Shown piece by piece: positions 18,760 through 27,014 of a stretch of DNA of 64,000 nucleotides (position 1 is its first letter; each line of letters opens with the position of its first letter). A program made the position numbers and the translations under genes. Source of the stretch: Candidatus Dechloromonas phosphoritropha (lineage in GTDB: Bacteria > Pseudomonadota > Gammaproteobacteria > Burkholderiales > Rhodocyclaceae); contig JADKGN010000001.1 in the NCBI GenBank assembly GCA_016722705.1, forward strand, positions 1 through 64,000, written 5' to 3'. The notes under the pieces were generated by a model. It saw only the letters and a program-made list of their open reading frames with translations. It had not been told where the DNA came from and made no database searches.

Positions 18760-21351
18760 TCAACTCCGAAGTGCAGGGGAGCCGCCGCGACTGGCGCGTG
18801 CATAGTCGTTGTCGGCAGTGCCGCTGACACCTTTTCCGCCCGGCTGACTGGAAAGCGATGAAACCAACGAAACCGATTCCATCACTTCGATGCGCCAACG
18901 TTCCGCCGATCCGTTGCCGGTTGCGCGCACGATGCGCATGCCATCGACGATCCGGCCCGCGTGCCGGCGAATCCACCAGCCCAGCTTGCGCCGGTTAATC
19001 TCGCCGCGCTCGTCGGCGATGTCGTGCAGGACTTCGCGCAGTTCCGCGTGTTCGTCATGCAGCGCGTGCGCCTGCCTGACGGCATCTCGCACCATCGCCG
19101 GTGTCTTGCCGAACCCCGCGAACCAGGCATTCAGCAGCCGTGCCAGCGTTTCCCGGTCGGGGTCTTCGGCCATTGCCTGAAAGATCGAGGCCGTCGGGTC
19201 GCCACAGCCCAGCCACATCAGCGGCTGCCGGCAGAGGTCGGACCAGTCGCCGTAACTCGCGAGCGACTTGCACTCGGTCCTGGGCCGGCCGGCGATGATC
19301 CAGGCGCGAATGATCGTCAAGGCCGCCGACACATAACGCCCGCGTTCGCGCAACACGTCACGCACGAGATCGGGCCGGGTGAACGTGCGTGCCGCCGGCA
19401 CTTCGCAGTCGGGGGCCAGATGGATGGAGATGCAACGTCGCGTCATGTCCTGCACCGGCCCGACATTGTTGCCGCTGGAAAGGAACAACGCGCGCGTGTT
19501 GACCGTGGCGGTCTTGGAAACGCCAAGGATGCGCCCGCTCATGTGTTCCGAAGTCAGCGCTGTGCACAGGCTCTTGTGCGCCACCAGGTCACCGGTGAGA
19601 TTGTCGAACTCGACCACGGCCGGGCCGCGCAACAGCTCGGCGAGCAGCAGTTTGCGACACTCCTCGTCATCGGCCGGGAAGGTCGTCGGCGTGCCGCGCT
19701 GCGGCGTGGCGAATGCCGTGATCAGTTCGCACAGGTAGGACTTGCCCGAGCCCACCATGTGCGCCCGCACATGAAACATCGGCGCCACCGGCAAGCTGGC
19801 GCGGATGGCAGCGGTGAGCAGGGCTGTCAGCGCCGCCGCGCGATCGGTCTCGCCGGCGAAACTGAACTCGGCCAGCAGGTCTCGAAGCTGCGCCAGCGCC
19901 GCTTCGGCCATCGCACGGGTTGGTTTGTCCGCAAAGGCAAACGCACGCGCATCGAACACGCCGAACATACCCGTGGTGGCATCGTAGCCGGCCGCCATCA
20001 TCAGGCTGCCGTCGGGGCGCAAATAAGGCTGGCGTGCCAAGCCAGCGAGCACCGGCAGATGCGGGTAACTCGTCGAATCGAACAGCACCGCCGCATGTCT
20101 GGCCGGAGGGTCGGTGCGTACCCAATCCTGAGCGCGGGCGTCATAACGTTCCCACAGTGCGGCTCCCGCGAGCGAGCGCACCAGCGCCGGCTGCGAGACA
20201 TCCTGAATCCGTGTTTCGCGGGTGCCGGGATCGGTCACCACCGTGACAATCAATCCGCCGCGCTGGTAGTGCCGCCGCGATTGCGCCAGTTCCCGCTCGG
20301 CCACATCGACCACGCGGTGGATTTCGCCCGCGACAACCCGAATCGTCGATTTCATTCGTGCCGCGTTGACCTCGACATTCAGAAAGGCGAGCAGATCGCG
20401 AATGTGTCGCTCGGCACAGTGGCCGTGCAGACACTTGAAGCCGCCGATGGGCCAGTTGTCGTCGGGCTCGAAATAGGCCGTGCCGCCATCCGCCGCGCCG
20501 GTGTGCGCCTCGACCCAGGGACAGGTGATATCGTACTTGCCGTCGCCCAGCGGAACTTTATACAAGCCCCGCTCACGCAGGACGACCAGAACGGCGTTTT
20601 CTTCCGGGCGCGGAATCCACACCGCCTCGCCGTCGTCCGGCCGCGCCTGCGGTGCGCGTGTTGCCTGACGCGTGGGGCGTTCGGTCCGCATCGATTCAAG
20701 TTGCAGGCCAGTGACCAGTTCCTCGACCGAATAGCGCAGATCGGGCGCCCATGTCAGCAGCCGACAGGGGAAGGGTGGCGCATGTTTGCCATTGACCGCC
20801 ATCGGCAACCGCGCCAGCCGTGCGCGTGGGCCATTGGCGCCGGGGTCGCACAAACCGGCGGCGACGATTGCATTCATCAAACGGTCGGCGAGCAGCCCGT
20901 CGGCCAAGGGTTCGCGCAGCAGGTAGCCGGCCTGATGGTTGCCGGGCGAGGTTTCCAGCATCCAGGTCGGCGGCAGTGTCACGCGCTCCAGTGGCACCTT
21001 GCCGCCCACGTCGTCGAGCATCACCGCATGCAGCGCGACGAACTGCGCTTTGCGCCGCCGGTACGCGCCGGTCTCATTCGGGCGGAAGGTGCCCAACGAA
21101 AAGTAGTTGTTGGCAGCGGACGGCAGGGCGATCTCGCCGTCCGTCCAGCGCCGGCTCTTCCAGGCGGACGCTGGCATGCTCGCCGGGTTGCCGACGAAAC
21201 TGCTCACCACCGGCGCCACGTCTGGAGCTAGGCAGGCGAACAGTGTGTGCAGGAACGCATCGTTGCTCACAACGGGGGCTTCAGCGGTTTCGCCGGTTTT
21301 ATCGGTTTCCACGAGAGCGAGCGAATAATCTGTCGCGGGGGCGTTCATCAT
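18760..21351 (-). CDS. RepB-type primase fused to a P-loop helicase-like domain (mobile-element replication protein)
   Basis: 863 residues. The N-terminal half resembles RepB-like/PriCT primases of plasmids and integrative elements (AVMLDDVGGKVPLE, ETSPGNHQAGYLL near residue 135, then the NGPRARLARLP segment). A Cys/His stretch, CLHGHC near residue 310, could be a zinc-binding site. The C-terminal half has a P-loop-like MVGSGKSYL, a Walker-B-like VVEFDNL and a SGNNVGP sensor-like motif, as in D5/P4-alpha-type ATPases. The likely job is self-replication of the element after excision. Its start lies 7 bases downstream of the AlpA-like gene, in the same minus-strand operon. The exact family assignment is from motifs only. 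Confidence 0.7.
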   Translation of the reverse strand: MMNAPATDYSLALVETDKTGETAEAPVVSNDAFLHTLFACLAPDVAPVVSSFVGNPASMPASAWKSRRWTDGEIALPSAANNYFSLGTFRPNETGAYRRRKAQFVALHAVMLDDVGGKVPLERVTLPPTWMLETSPGNHQAGYLLREPLADGLLADRLMNAIVAAGLCDPGANGPRARLARLPMAVNGKHAPPFPCRLLTWAPDLRYSVEELVTGLQLESMRTERPTRQATRAPQARPDDGEAVWIPRPEENAVLVVLRERGLYKVPLGDGKYDITCPWVEAHTGAADGGTAYFEPDDNWPIGGFKCLHGHCAERHIRDLLAFLNVEVNAARMKSTIRVVAGEIHRVVDVAERELAQSRRHYQRGGLIVTVVTDPGTRETRIQDVSQPALVRSLAGAALWERYDARAQDWVRTDPPARHAAVLFDSTSYPHLPVLAGLARQPYLRPDGSLMMAAGYDATTGMFGVFDARAFAFADKPTRAMAEAALAQLRDLLAEFSFAGETDRAAALTALLTAAIRASLPVAPMFHVRAHMVGSGKSYLCELITAFATPQRGTPTTFPADDEECRKLLLAELLRGPAVVEFDNLTGDLVAHKSLCTALTSEHMSGRILGVSKTATVNTRALFLSSGNNVGPVQDMTRRCISIHLAPDCEVPAARTFTRPDLVRDVLRERGRYVSAALTIIRAWIIAGRPRTECKSLASYGDWSDLCRQPLMWLGCGDPTASIFQAMAEDPDRETLARLLNAWFAGFGKTPAMVRDAVRQAHALHDEHAELREVLHDIADERGEINRRKLGWWIRRHAGRIVDGMRIVRATGNGSAERWRIEVMESVSLVSSLSSQPGGKGVSGTADNDYARASRGGSPALRS

Positions 21352-21358
21352 TGCCCCG

Positions 21359-21652
21359 TCAGATTGCCGTCTTGCGCGCCGCTTCGAGCTTCACCACCAG
21401 CGCGCGGATATCGTCGTCAGTCTTCCCGGCAATGCGGGCCGCATTCAGCGCCTCGACCTCGTTGTCAGGTGTGCCAGTCGCCCGCAATCCGATCAATACC
21501 GGTTTGACGAAGAGCCCGGCCTTGATGTCCGCGTAATGTGAACTTCGCGACCTGCCGCGACGTTTCAGTACCGCGGGGAGTCGAAGGAGGGTTATTTGCC
21601 CTGTGGGGAAGTTTGCCGCTTGGCGGTCTTTGGGGGGGTTGGAGGTGAACAT
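21359..21652 (-). CDS. AlpA-family (MerR-like HTH) phage/island regulator
   Basis: 97 residues, with an AAAGGA site before the ATG at 21652. The pattern ITLLRLPAVLKRRGRSRSSHYADIKAGLF is the HTH signature of AlpA-type regulators (prophage CP4-57 AlpA), which switch on integrase/excisionase expression. The tail (DNEVEALNAARIAGKTDDDIRALV) is the usual AlpA-associated helix. It is the first gene of the module with primase, HTH/zinc-ribbon protein and recombinase, so it likely controls their expression. The 131 bases upstream are full of palindromes, which fits an auto-regulated promoter. Confidence 0.8.
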   Translation of the reverse strand: MFTSNPPKDRQAANFPTGQITLLRLPAVLKRRGRSRSSHYADIKAGLFVKPVLIGLRATGTPDNEVEALNAARIAGKTDDDIRALVVKLEAARKTAI

Positions 21653-21663
21653 GTCTGTCCTTT

Positions 21664-21698
21664 GTAGGGTCTTGCGGCACGTTGCCGCACAACCCTAC
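21664..21698. terminator. Long two-part hairpin upstream of the AlpA-like gene
   Basis: Outer arms GTAGGGT (21664-21670) and ACCCTAC (21692-21698) enclose inner arms TGCGGCA (21673-21679) and TGCCGCA (21683-21689), separated by a 2-base bulge on each side and a 3-base loop. It lies between the stop of the 646-aa gene and the AlpA-like start, both minus strand. It could be a terminator for the former, an operator for the latter, or part of an origin. Confidence 0.5.
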
Positions 21699-21772
21699 GC
21701 ATGACATGTCATGCCGCTGCTCACCAACCCAGACTGGGTCAGGAAATCACCCGAAAAGAGTTGTCATGACAA
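21699..21772. promoter_or_regulatory. Cluster of perfect palindromes (candidate operators or origin)
   Basis: Three palindromes follow each other: a perfect 16-bp palindrome at 21699-21714, ACCCAGACTGGGT at 21727-21739, and the perfect 12-bp TTGTCATGACAA at 21761-21772. The first and last share a TGTCATG core, suggesting repeated binding sites of one dimeric regulator, most simply the AlpA-like protein. A replication origin read by the nearby primase is an alternative. No experimental site is known to me. Confidence 0.45.
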
Positions 21773-21783
21773 ATGCCGACTTG

Positions 21784-23724
21784 TCACGCGGCCTCGTTGG
21801 GGTCGTTGTTCTTCAGCCATTCGTCGGCATCGTCGTTTCCGCAATCGACCGAACGGTCTGCTTCGTAGGTGTCAGCAAACCGGTCACCCCGATCATTCAA
21901 TTGCTCATATGAATCCGTGCGGCGTTCTGCCTCGCGCTTCGCTCTCTCGTCAGCGGCCCCGCGCTTGTCCGTAATCTTGAATCGGGGCACCCACCCGACC
22001 CCCTTTCGGTAGGGCTCGAACGGATCGGTACGGGTGCCCAGATGGGCTCGAAACACGTCACGCAGCCGTTTCATCTTTGCCGCGTTTGCCCCGCTGTGTG
22101 GCAGCCTCATCTTGTTTGCCATCCCCAATAAAAGCGCGCCCTGGCTGTTTACGCTACCCCGACGCCTATCCACCAGTTCCAGCACGCCTAACGCAACTCG
22201 CCGTGTCTCATGGCGTGCACGAATTTCCACCATATTGTTTGCAGCCAATCCAGTCTCTGATTTATCCCCGACGAAAGCGATACTCAGTTCGCTGGCATCA
22301 AGCTTCTCCATGGTGAGGAAGATATTGCACGGGCTTCCTGAAACAGCAAGGACGGGGTGCTCATCAGCTTCGGTATCCGTCGTCGGCATATCGGCGGACT
22401 TGCCTCTATCTTCATCAACACCAAAATCTTCCGCCTCGATCGCCTCCACATAAGCGGTTTCGAATAGAGCGAGTTCGAGAGGCGGGCAAGAAGTGTCTTC
22501 TGGATTTGACCCTCTCGTAAGGCCAGTGATCGGGTGCATGTCCATCAATCGCGATTCTTCAATCTTTGCACGGATGAACGCCTTCGCCTGAATGCCCGGT
22601 TGCTTGCTCCAGCGCTCGATCAGCGCCTTGCCGGTGATGTAGCGGTCGGCTGGCTCGAAGGCTGAAATATCATCCTCCCTGAACCGGCACGCCATCAGGG
22701 GCGACAGGTAGTCGAAGTCGTTTCCGCTGCCGGGATCGAAGTAAAATTTCCGCGGAGGGTCGAGTTCATTTGCATTCCTGAACGCCGCGAGGCCACCATC
22801 ATCTTGTCCAATGAATACCCAGGCGGCCAGTTCTTCTGGCGTCGCACCCAGCCGCTTGGTCAACAGTTTCATCGCTTTGGGGTAGGCAATATAGCGCACG
22901 GGCGAGGCCGGCGGGGTGGAGGGTGCTTCATCCGCGTCAGCAAAGCGCGCGCGCACCGGGTAATAATCGCCCCCCGTCTGCCGCTCCTGCGACGCCATGC
23001 GCGCAAGTTCCTGCCGAAGTTCCTTCAATCGTGCTTCCTTCAGTGCCAGATCACTGGCTGTTGGTGCTGGCGCGACCTCCCACTCCGCAATCTGCTGCTT
23101 GATGGCATCCATTTTTTGGCAGAAATCCCACCAGAGCCGGCGATCAGCCAGAGTGACAGGGTCGCTCTGGTAGTCCGTCTGGATGGCGACCGCGCGCCGC
23201 TGCGCCGGTGCCAGCGCGTCCCAGGGTGGCAGAAATTCGCTCTCCACGCGGCGGCGGAGTTTATCCGGGAGTGCATCAAGCGCTTGGTCAAACCACGCTT
23301 CCAGCGCGAGTGTCAGGCTCTCGAATTCCTCGCTGGCAATTGCCGTTCTTGACGATGCGGCCTGAGCGTTGGCATGCCTGACCTCGCGTGCCAGATCGTT
23401 CGGGAATGCGATTTTGTCCTGTGTCAGGGCGATGTACTGTGAAAGCCAATCCAGAAAGGCCGTGGCCTCCACGTAGCGATACCCGTCACGCTCAAACGTC
23501 ATTGGACGCTCGATATTCAACCGGGCATCACTGAAAGCGCCGATCAATGTCCGCTCGTTCGCCAAAGCGCGCTGGCTGGGCGCCCGTAGTTCGGGCTCCA
23601 ATGCGTGGTGATCATCCGAAACCGGGAGGAAACCGGCGCCCAAGCGAATGGCATCGCTGTGCAGCCACCAGAGGCACCCGTCACCGGTGACATGAAGATA
23701 TGGCTCAAATTTGGTCATCGGCAT
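21784..23724 (-). CDS. Unknown protein of the integrative element (646 aa)
   Basis: I do not recognise this protein. It starts MPMTKFEPYLHV; a second ATG lies two codons in. It is charged and soluble-looking, with no signal peptide or membrane segment. Visible are a helical Glu/Arg/Gln-rich part around residues 205-245 (LKEARLKELRQELARMAS), a segment with PVRYIAYPKAMKLLTKRLG near residue 275, and a very acidic C-terminal stretch (about 600-646). Its position upstream of the AlpA-like gene and on the same strand ties it to the mobile module. Its 5' end faces the restriction-modification operon across a 230-base divergent gap. Confidence 0.55.
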   Translation of the reverse strand: MPMTKFEPYLHVTGDGCLWWLHSDAIRLGAGFLPVSDDHHALEPELRAPSQRALANERTLIGAFSDARLNIERPMTFERDGYRYVEATAFLDWLSQYIALTQDKIAFPNDLAREVRHANAQAASSRTAIASEEFESLTLALEAWFDQALDALPDKLRRRVESEFLPPWDALAPAQRRAVAIQTDYQSDPVTLADRRLWWDFCQKMDAIKQQIAEWEVAPAPTASDLALKEARLKELRQELARMASQERQTGGDYYPVRARFADADEAPSTPPASPVRYIAYPKAMKLLTKRLGATPEELAAWVFIGQDDGGLAAFRNANELDPPRKFYFDPGSGNDFDYLSPLMACRFREDDISAFEPADRYITGKALIERWSKQPGIQAKAFIRAKIEESRLMDMHPITGLTRGSNPEDTSCPPLELALFETAYVEAIEAEDFGVDEDRGKSADMPTTDTEADEHPVLAVSGSPCNIFLTMEKLDASELSIAFVGDKSETGLAANNMVEIRARHETRRVALGVLELVDRRRGSVNSQGALLLGMANKMRLPHSGANAAKMKRLRDVFRAHLGTRTDPFEPYRKGVGWVPRFKITDKRGAADERAKREAERRTDSYEQLNDRGDRFADTYEADRSVDCGNDDADEWLKNNDPNEAA

Positions 23725-23958
23725 GCCCGGTCATTTCCGCTTGCGGCATTGCGATTCGGATTTGGCGGGAAGACGTCTTTGGTTGAGTGTTGGCGAGCCA
23801 TGTGTATTCCTTTCAAGTCTGGTGCTCAACAATCAAAATGAGATTCTGGATTATGCAGGACGTTACGGTACACTTCAGCACTGAATAGCACGGGGCCGGC
23901 TGGCGATTCTGGTAGCAAGGTGACCCCCTAAACGACGAAGATCACGAGAAAGCAGTTG
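23725..23958. promoter_or_regulatory. Divergent intergenic region between the 646-aa gene and hsdMS
   Basis: 234 bases that must hold the promoters of both divergent transcription units. The sequence is more AT-rich around 23815-23885. Bases 23842-23860 match bases 32639-32657, beside the P4-type integrase, at 17 of 19 positions in the same orientation. This could mark an element boundary. I see no clear -35/-10 pair. Confidence 0.35.
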
Positions 23959-26900
23959 ATGGCCCGCTCCACCGTCCACTACGCGGACAAGGAAACCAAC
24001 AACATCCTCAAGAAGCTGCATAACAAGCTGCGGCCAGCCGGCACGCCGGTGCAACGGGTCGAATACATCATCGAACTGCTGTTGCTGCGCATCTTCGAAG
24101 TCAAGCTGGTGCAAGACCCCGAGTTCACGCAGTTGCGCGGCGCGTTCGCCGGCGACAACGAGACACTGCTGTTTTCATCATTGTTGAGCCTGCCCAACGA
24201 CCAGATTTTGGCCGCGCTCAATACGCGTTTTTTTCCTTTCTATGCCCGCATCCTGAGCGAAGCGCGCAAGGTCTGGCAGGGCAATCTCTCGACCAAGGTG
24301 CAGGATCAACTGATTCTGATCGAGGAGGTTTTCGGCAACTCGAATTTCACCAACAATGTCACCAGCGGCAACATGGCCGAGATCATCGGGCTGGTGGCCG
24401 AACTCGACAGCGAACGGTTGCTCAAGACCGATCTGCTGGGCGATGCCATCGAATCGGCGCTCTCGGAAACCGGTGGCACCAAGGACATCGGCCTGCATCG
24501 CACCCCCGACCACATTCGGCAATTCATGGTCGGCTTGGCGGCACCGACCTTCAAATCCCGACTTTTTGACCCGGCGGTGGGCACCGGCGGCTTCATGTTC
24601 GACAGATTCGAATATGTGCTCGAAGGCATCTACCGCGAAGGCCACTGGCCCGGCGCCAAGGCGCACCCGGAACTGATTGCATGGTTCAAGGAGTGGTTCG
24701 ACCGGCATCCGACGGCGCTTCCGCCCCATGAGGTAACCACCGACTTTTACCGTAGCGGCGTCGGGGGCATCGAATATCTGGGCATGGTGCGCAAGATGGC
24801 GGCCATCAATTTCTATGTGCGCGGCCTCAACCCGGGCAACATCCAGCAAGGCGACGCGCTGGAAAAGTTCGGCACCGACATCCTGCCGTGTAGCAAGTCC
24901 ATCGTCATGGCCAATCCACCCTTCGGCGCGCAGCGCGACAAGGAGTCCTACCCCAACGTCTGGAGCGAATACTCGACCGAGTCCGAGACCACCATCCTCT
25001 TCGTCAAGCTGATGCTGGAAACGCTGGAGCCGGGCGGTGTCTGTGCCGTCATCGTTTCCGAAGGTTTCTTGACCTGGGACCAGAACAGCGCGCGTGCCCT
25101 GCGCCGCGCCTTGCTCGAAGATTGCAACCTGCAAGCCATCATCAGCCTGCCGCAGGGGCTGTTCGTCAGCAAGGGCGGCCAGGGGCCGAAAACCTCCATC
25201 CTGCTTTTCGTCAAGGGACAGCCCACCAAGCGTGTCTGGTTTTACAAGGTCGGCAACGACGGCTACACCATGGGCACGAATCGCAAGCCCATCGCCGGCT
25301 GCCAACTGGTCGAGGCGCTCGACCTATTTCATGGGTTTGTGCGCCAGGGCAAGGAGCCGCCCGAGAGTCGGCATTCCTTCTGCATTCCCGCCGAATGGAT
25401 CAAGACCCTCGACCCGCGTATCAAGGACCGCATCCGTACCGAAACGCGAGCCGACATGGCCACGAAGGAAGCTAACGACCGCGCCAGGCAGTTGGTAAAG
25501 TGGAATGCCCAGATCGCCGCAAAGAAGCTGGCACCCGCCGAGCGCGATGAACGGCTAAGCCAACATGCCGAACTCTGGTTCGGCAAGACCGAAAACGACA
25601 TTGCCCACAAGATCGAGCGCGCGCACCTCTATTCCTTCAACCTGCCCAATTACCGCAGCAGTCTGAGCCTGGCGCAAATCGAGGCATGGAAAAGCTTTGC
25701 CGCCACTCGCCTGCGCGAAGGCAATGGCGAAGCCACGCTGGAAGCAAAATACCGCGCCGTCGCCGCTGCATGCACCGAGGAACTGGACGAGATGTTGTCC
25801 TCCCTCGATCCGAGACATACGCTGGAACTTGATTGGGCGCGGCAGTTTCTGACCGGTGTCCCGGCGGCGGAGTTCAAGAAACACCCGCACCTGAATACCT
25901 TGCAGGAAGTGATTGCGTCGCAGGCAAAGGCAGCGCGCGTCCAAGTGAAAGAACTAATCAAGCCGCGCCAGGAGAAGATCAAGAAAGACGACTACAACGG
26001 CGCACTTCCAATTGTCGAGAAAATCAGTTTCGCCGATGGTCTCCTTCACTTCCGGGAAGAGCGCGAAACCGGGATGGATTTATACAAGGCGTGCAAGGGC
26101 GATCTTGTCACTTCAAAAATCAACCTGCACCAAGGGGCGCTCGCGCTTGCGCCGTGCGATCTGGTCACCTCGACGCATTACCTGCCCTACGAGATAAACG
26201 CAGCCGATGTTGATCCGAGGTATCTGGTTGCCGTGCTTCGTTCCACGCAGTTTCGCGCGCTGATTGATGCGCAGAAGAACAGCGGAATCAAGAACGAGCA
26301 GGGAGCTGAGTTCCTTGGTGAGTTTGAGATTCCGTTGCCCGATCTCGAAGACCAAATAAGGATAGTTGGCCAACTGGAAAAATTATCTGATCTGCGGTTT
26401 CACGCTAATGGTTTTATTGGGGCATGGGGCGCCGATTTGTTCCTTTCTTTCGATGGCGAATCTATGGTGTTGGGCGAGTTGGCTGATGTCGATGCCAAGG
26501 TGGTCAAAGACCTAAACGTGGTGTCAGATGTCCGGTATGTGGGGGGCGAGCATATTGAGTCGGGAACAGGGCGACTAGTCGCATCGCAGACAGTCGCCGA
26601 GGCTGGAATAATTGGCCCATCTTATCCTTTCAAAATAGGTCAAGTTGTTTATAGCAAGGTTCGTCCTAACCTGATGAAGTGTTTTTATGCTGACTTCGAT
26701 GGCGTGTGCAGCTCTGATATTTACCCATACACGATCAAATCAGAAAAAATTTCCGCAGATTATCTTGCCATAGTTATGGCATCGAACTGGTTTGCGGAGA
26801 GGACGTTAGAGTTTCAAGAGCGCGCAGGGATGCCGAAGGTGAATCGAGACCAACTTGCGACTATTCGGATCATTGTCCCGAGCATCGAAGATCAATTGAG

Positions 26901-27012
26901 GTGCGTGAGGAACTACAAGGCAAGTCGATTCGTCGTTGATGAGTTAGAGGCAAGTGCCAACGTTTGCAGACATAAGGCACGGGACATCATTAGCTCAATC
27001 TGGGAATCCTGA
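23959..27012 (+). CDS. hsdMS: Fused type I methylase-specificity protein (HsdM-HsdS)
   Basis: A 1,017-residue single chain combining the M and S subunits of a type I restriction-modification system. N-terminal HsdM: helical domain (1-150), SAM motif I DPAVGTGG at residue 204, catalytic NPPF at 319-322 (N6-adenine methylation). The C-terminal third holds two target-recognition units, about 665-800 (KGDLVTSKINLHQGALA, EFEIPLPDLEDQIRIV) and about 835-1000 (QVVYSKVRPNLMK, PSIEDQLRCV). Both have the usual conserved helix starts, so a bipartite recognition site is expected. ATG 23959 is preferred over TTG 23956. HsdR follows after 2 bases. The second recognition unit is visibly richer in AT (about 42% GC in 26701-26760 against about 62% in 25021-25080), which suggests it was swapped in. 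Confidence 0.9.
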   Translation: MARSTVHYADKETNNILKKLHNKLRPAGTPVQRVEYIIELLLLRIFEVKLVQDPEFTQLRGAFAGDNETLLFSSLLSLPNDQILAALNTRFFPFYARILSEARKVWQGNLSTKVQDQLILIEEVFGNSNFTNNVTSGNMAEIIGLVAELDSERLLKTDLLGDAIESALSETGGTKDIGLHRTPDHIRQFMVGLAAPTFKSRLFDPAVGTGGFMFDRFEYVLEGIYREGHWPGAKAHPELIAWFKEWFDRHPTALPPHEVTTDFYRSGVGGIEYLGMVRKMAAINFYVRGLNPGNIQQGDALEKFGTDILPCSKSIVMANPPFGAQRDKESYPNVWSEYSTESETTILFVKLMLETLEPGGVCAVIVSEGFLTWDQNSARALRRALLEDCNLQAIISLPQGLFVSKGGQGPKTSILLFVKGQPTKRVWFYKVGNDGYTMGTNRKPIAGCQLVEALDLFHGFVRQGKEPPESRHSFCIPAEWIKTLDPRIKDRIRTETRADMATKEANDRARQLVKWNAQIAAKKLAPAERDERLSQHAELWFGKTENDIAHKIERAHLYSFNLPNYRSSLSLAQIEAWKSFAATRLREGNGEATLEAKYRAVAAACTEELDEMLSSLDPRHTLELDWARQFLTGVPAAEFKKHPHLNTLQEVIASQAKAARVQVKELIKPRQEKIKKDDYNGALPIVEKISFADGLLHFREERETGMDLYKACKGDLVTSKINLHQGALALAPCDLVTSTHYLPYEINAADVDPRYLVAVLRSTQFRALIDAQKNSGIKNEQGAEFLGEFEIPLPDLEDQIRIVGQLEKLSDLRFHANGFIGAWGADLFLSFDGESMVLGELADVDAKVVKDLNVVSDVRYVGGEHIESGTGRLVASQTVAEAGIIGPSYPFKIGQVVYSKVRPNLMKCFYADFDGVCSSDIYPYTIKSEKISADYLAIVMASNWFAERTLEFQERAGMPKVNRDQLATIRIIVPSIEDQLRCVRNYKASRFVVDELEASANVCRHKARDIISSIWES

Positions 27013-27014
27013 CC

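Noticed and set aside
18961..21231. 756-codon plus-strand frame
   Set aside because: Antisense to the primase gene; Arg/Gly/His-rich with no recognised domain. The primase on the other strand has clear motifs.
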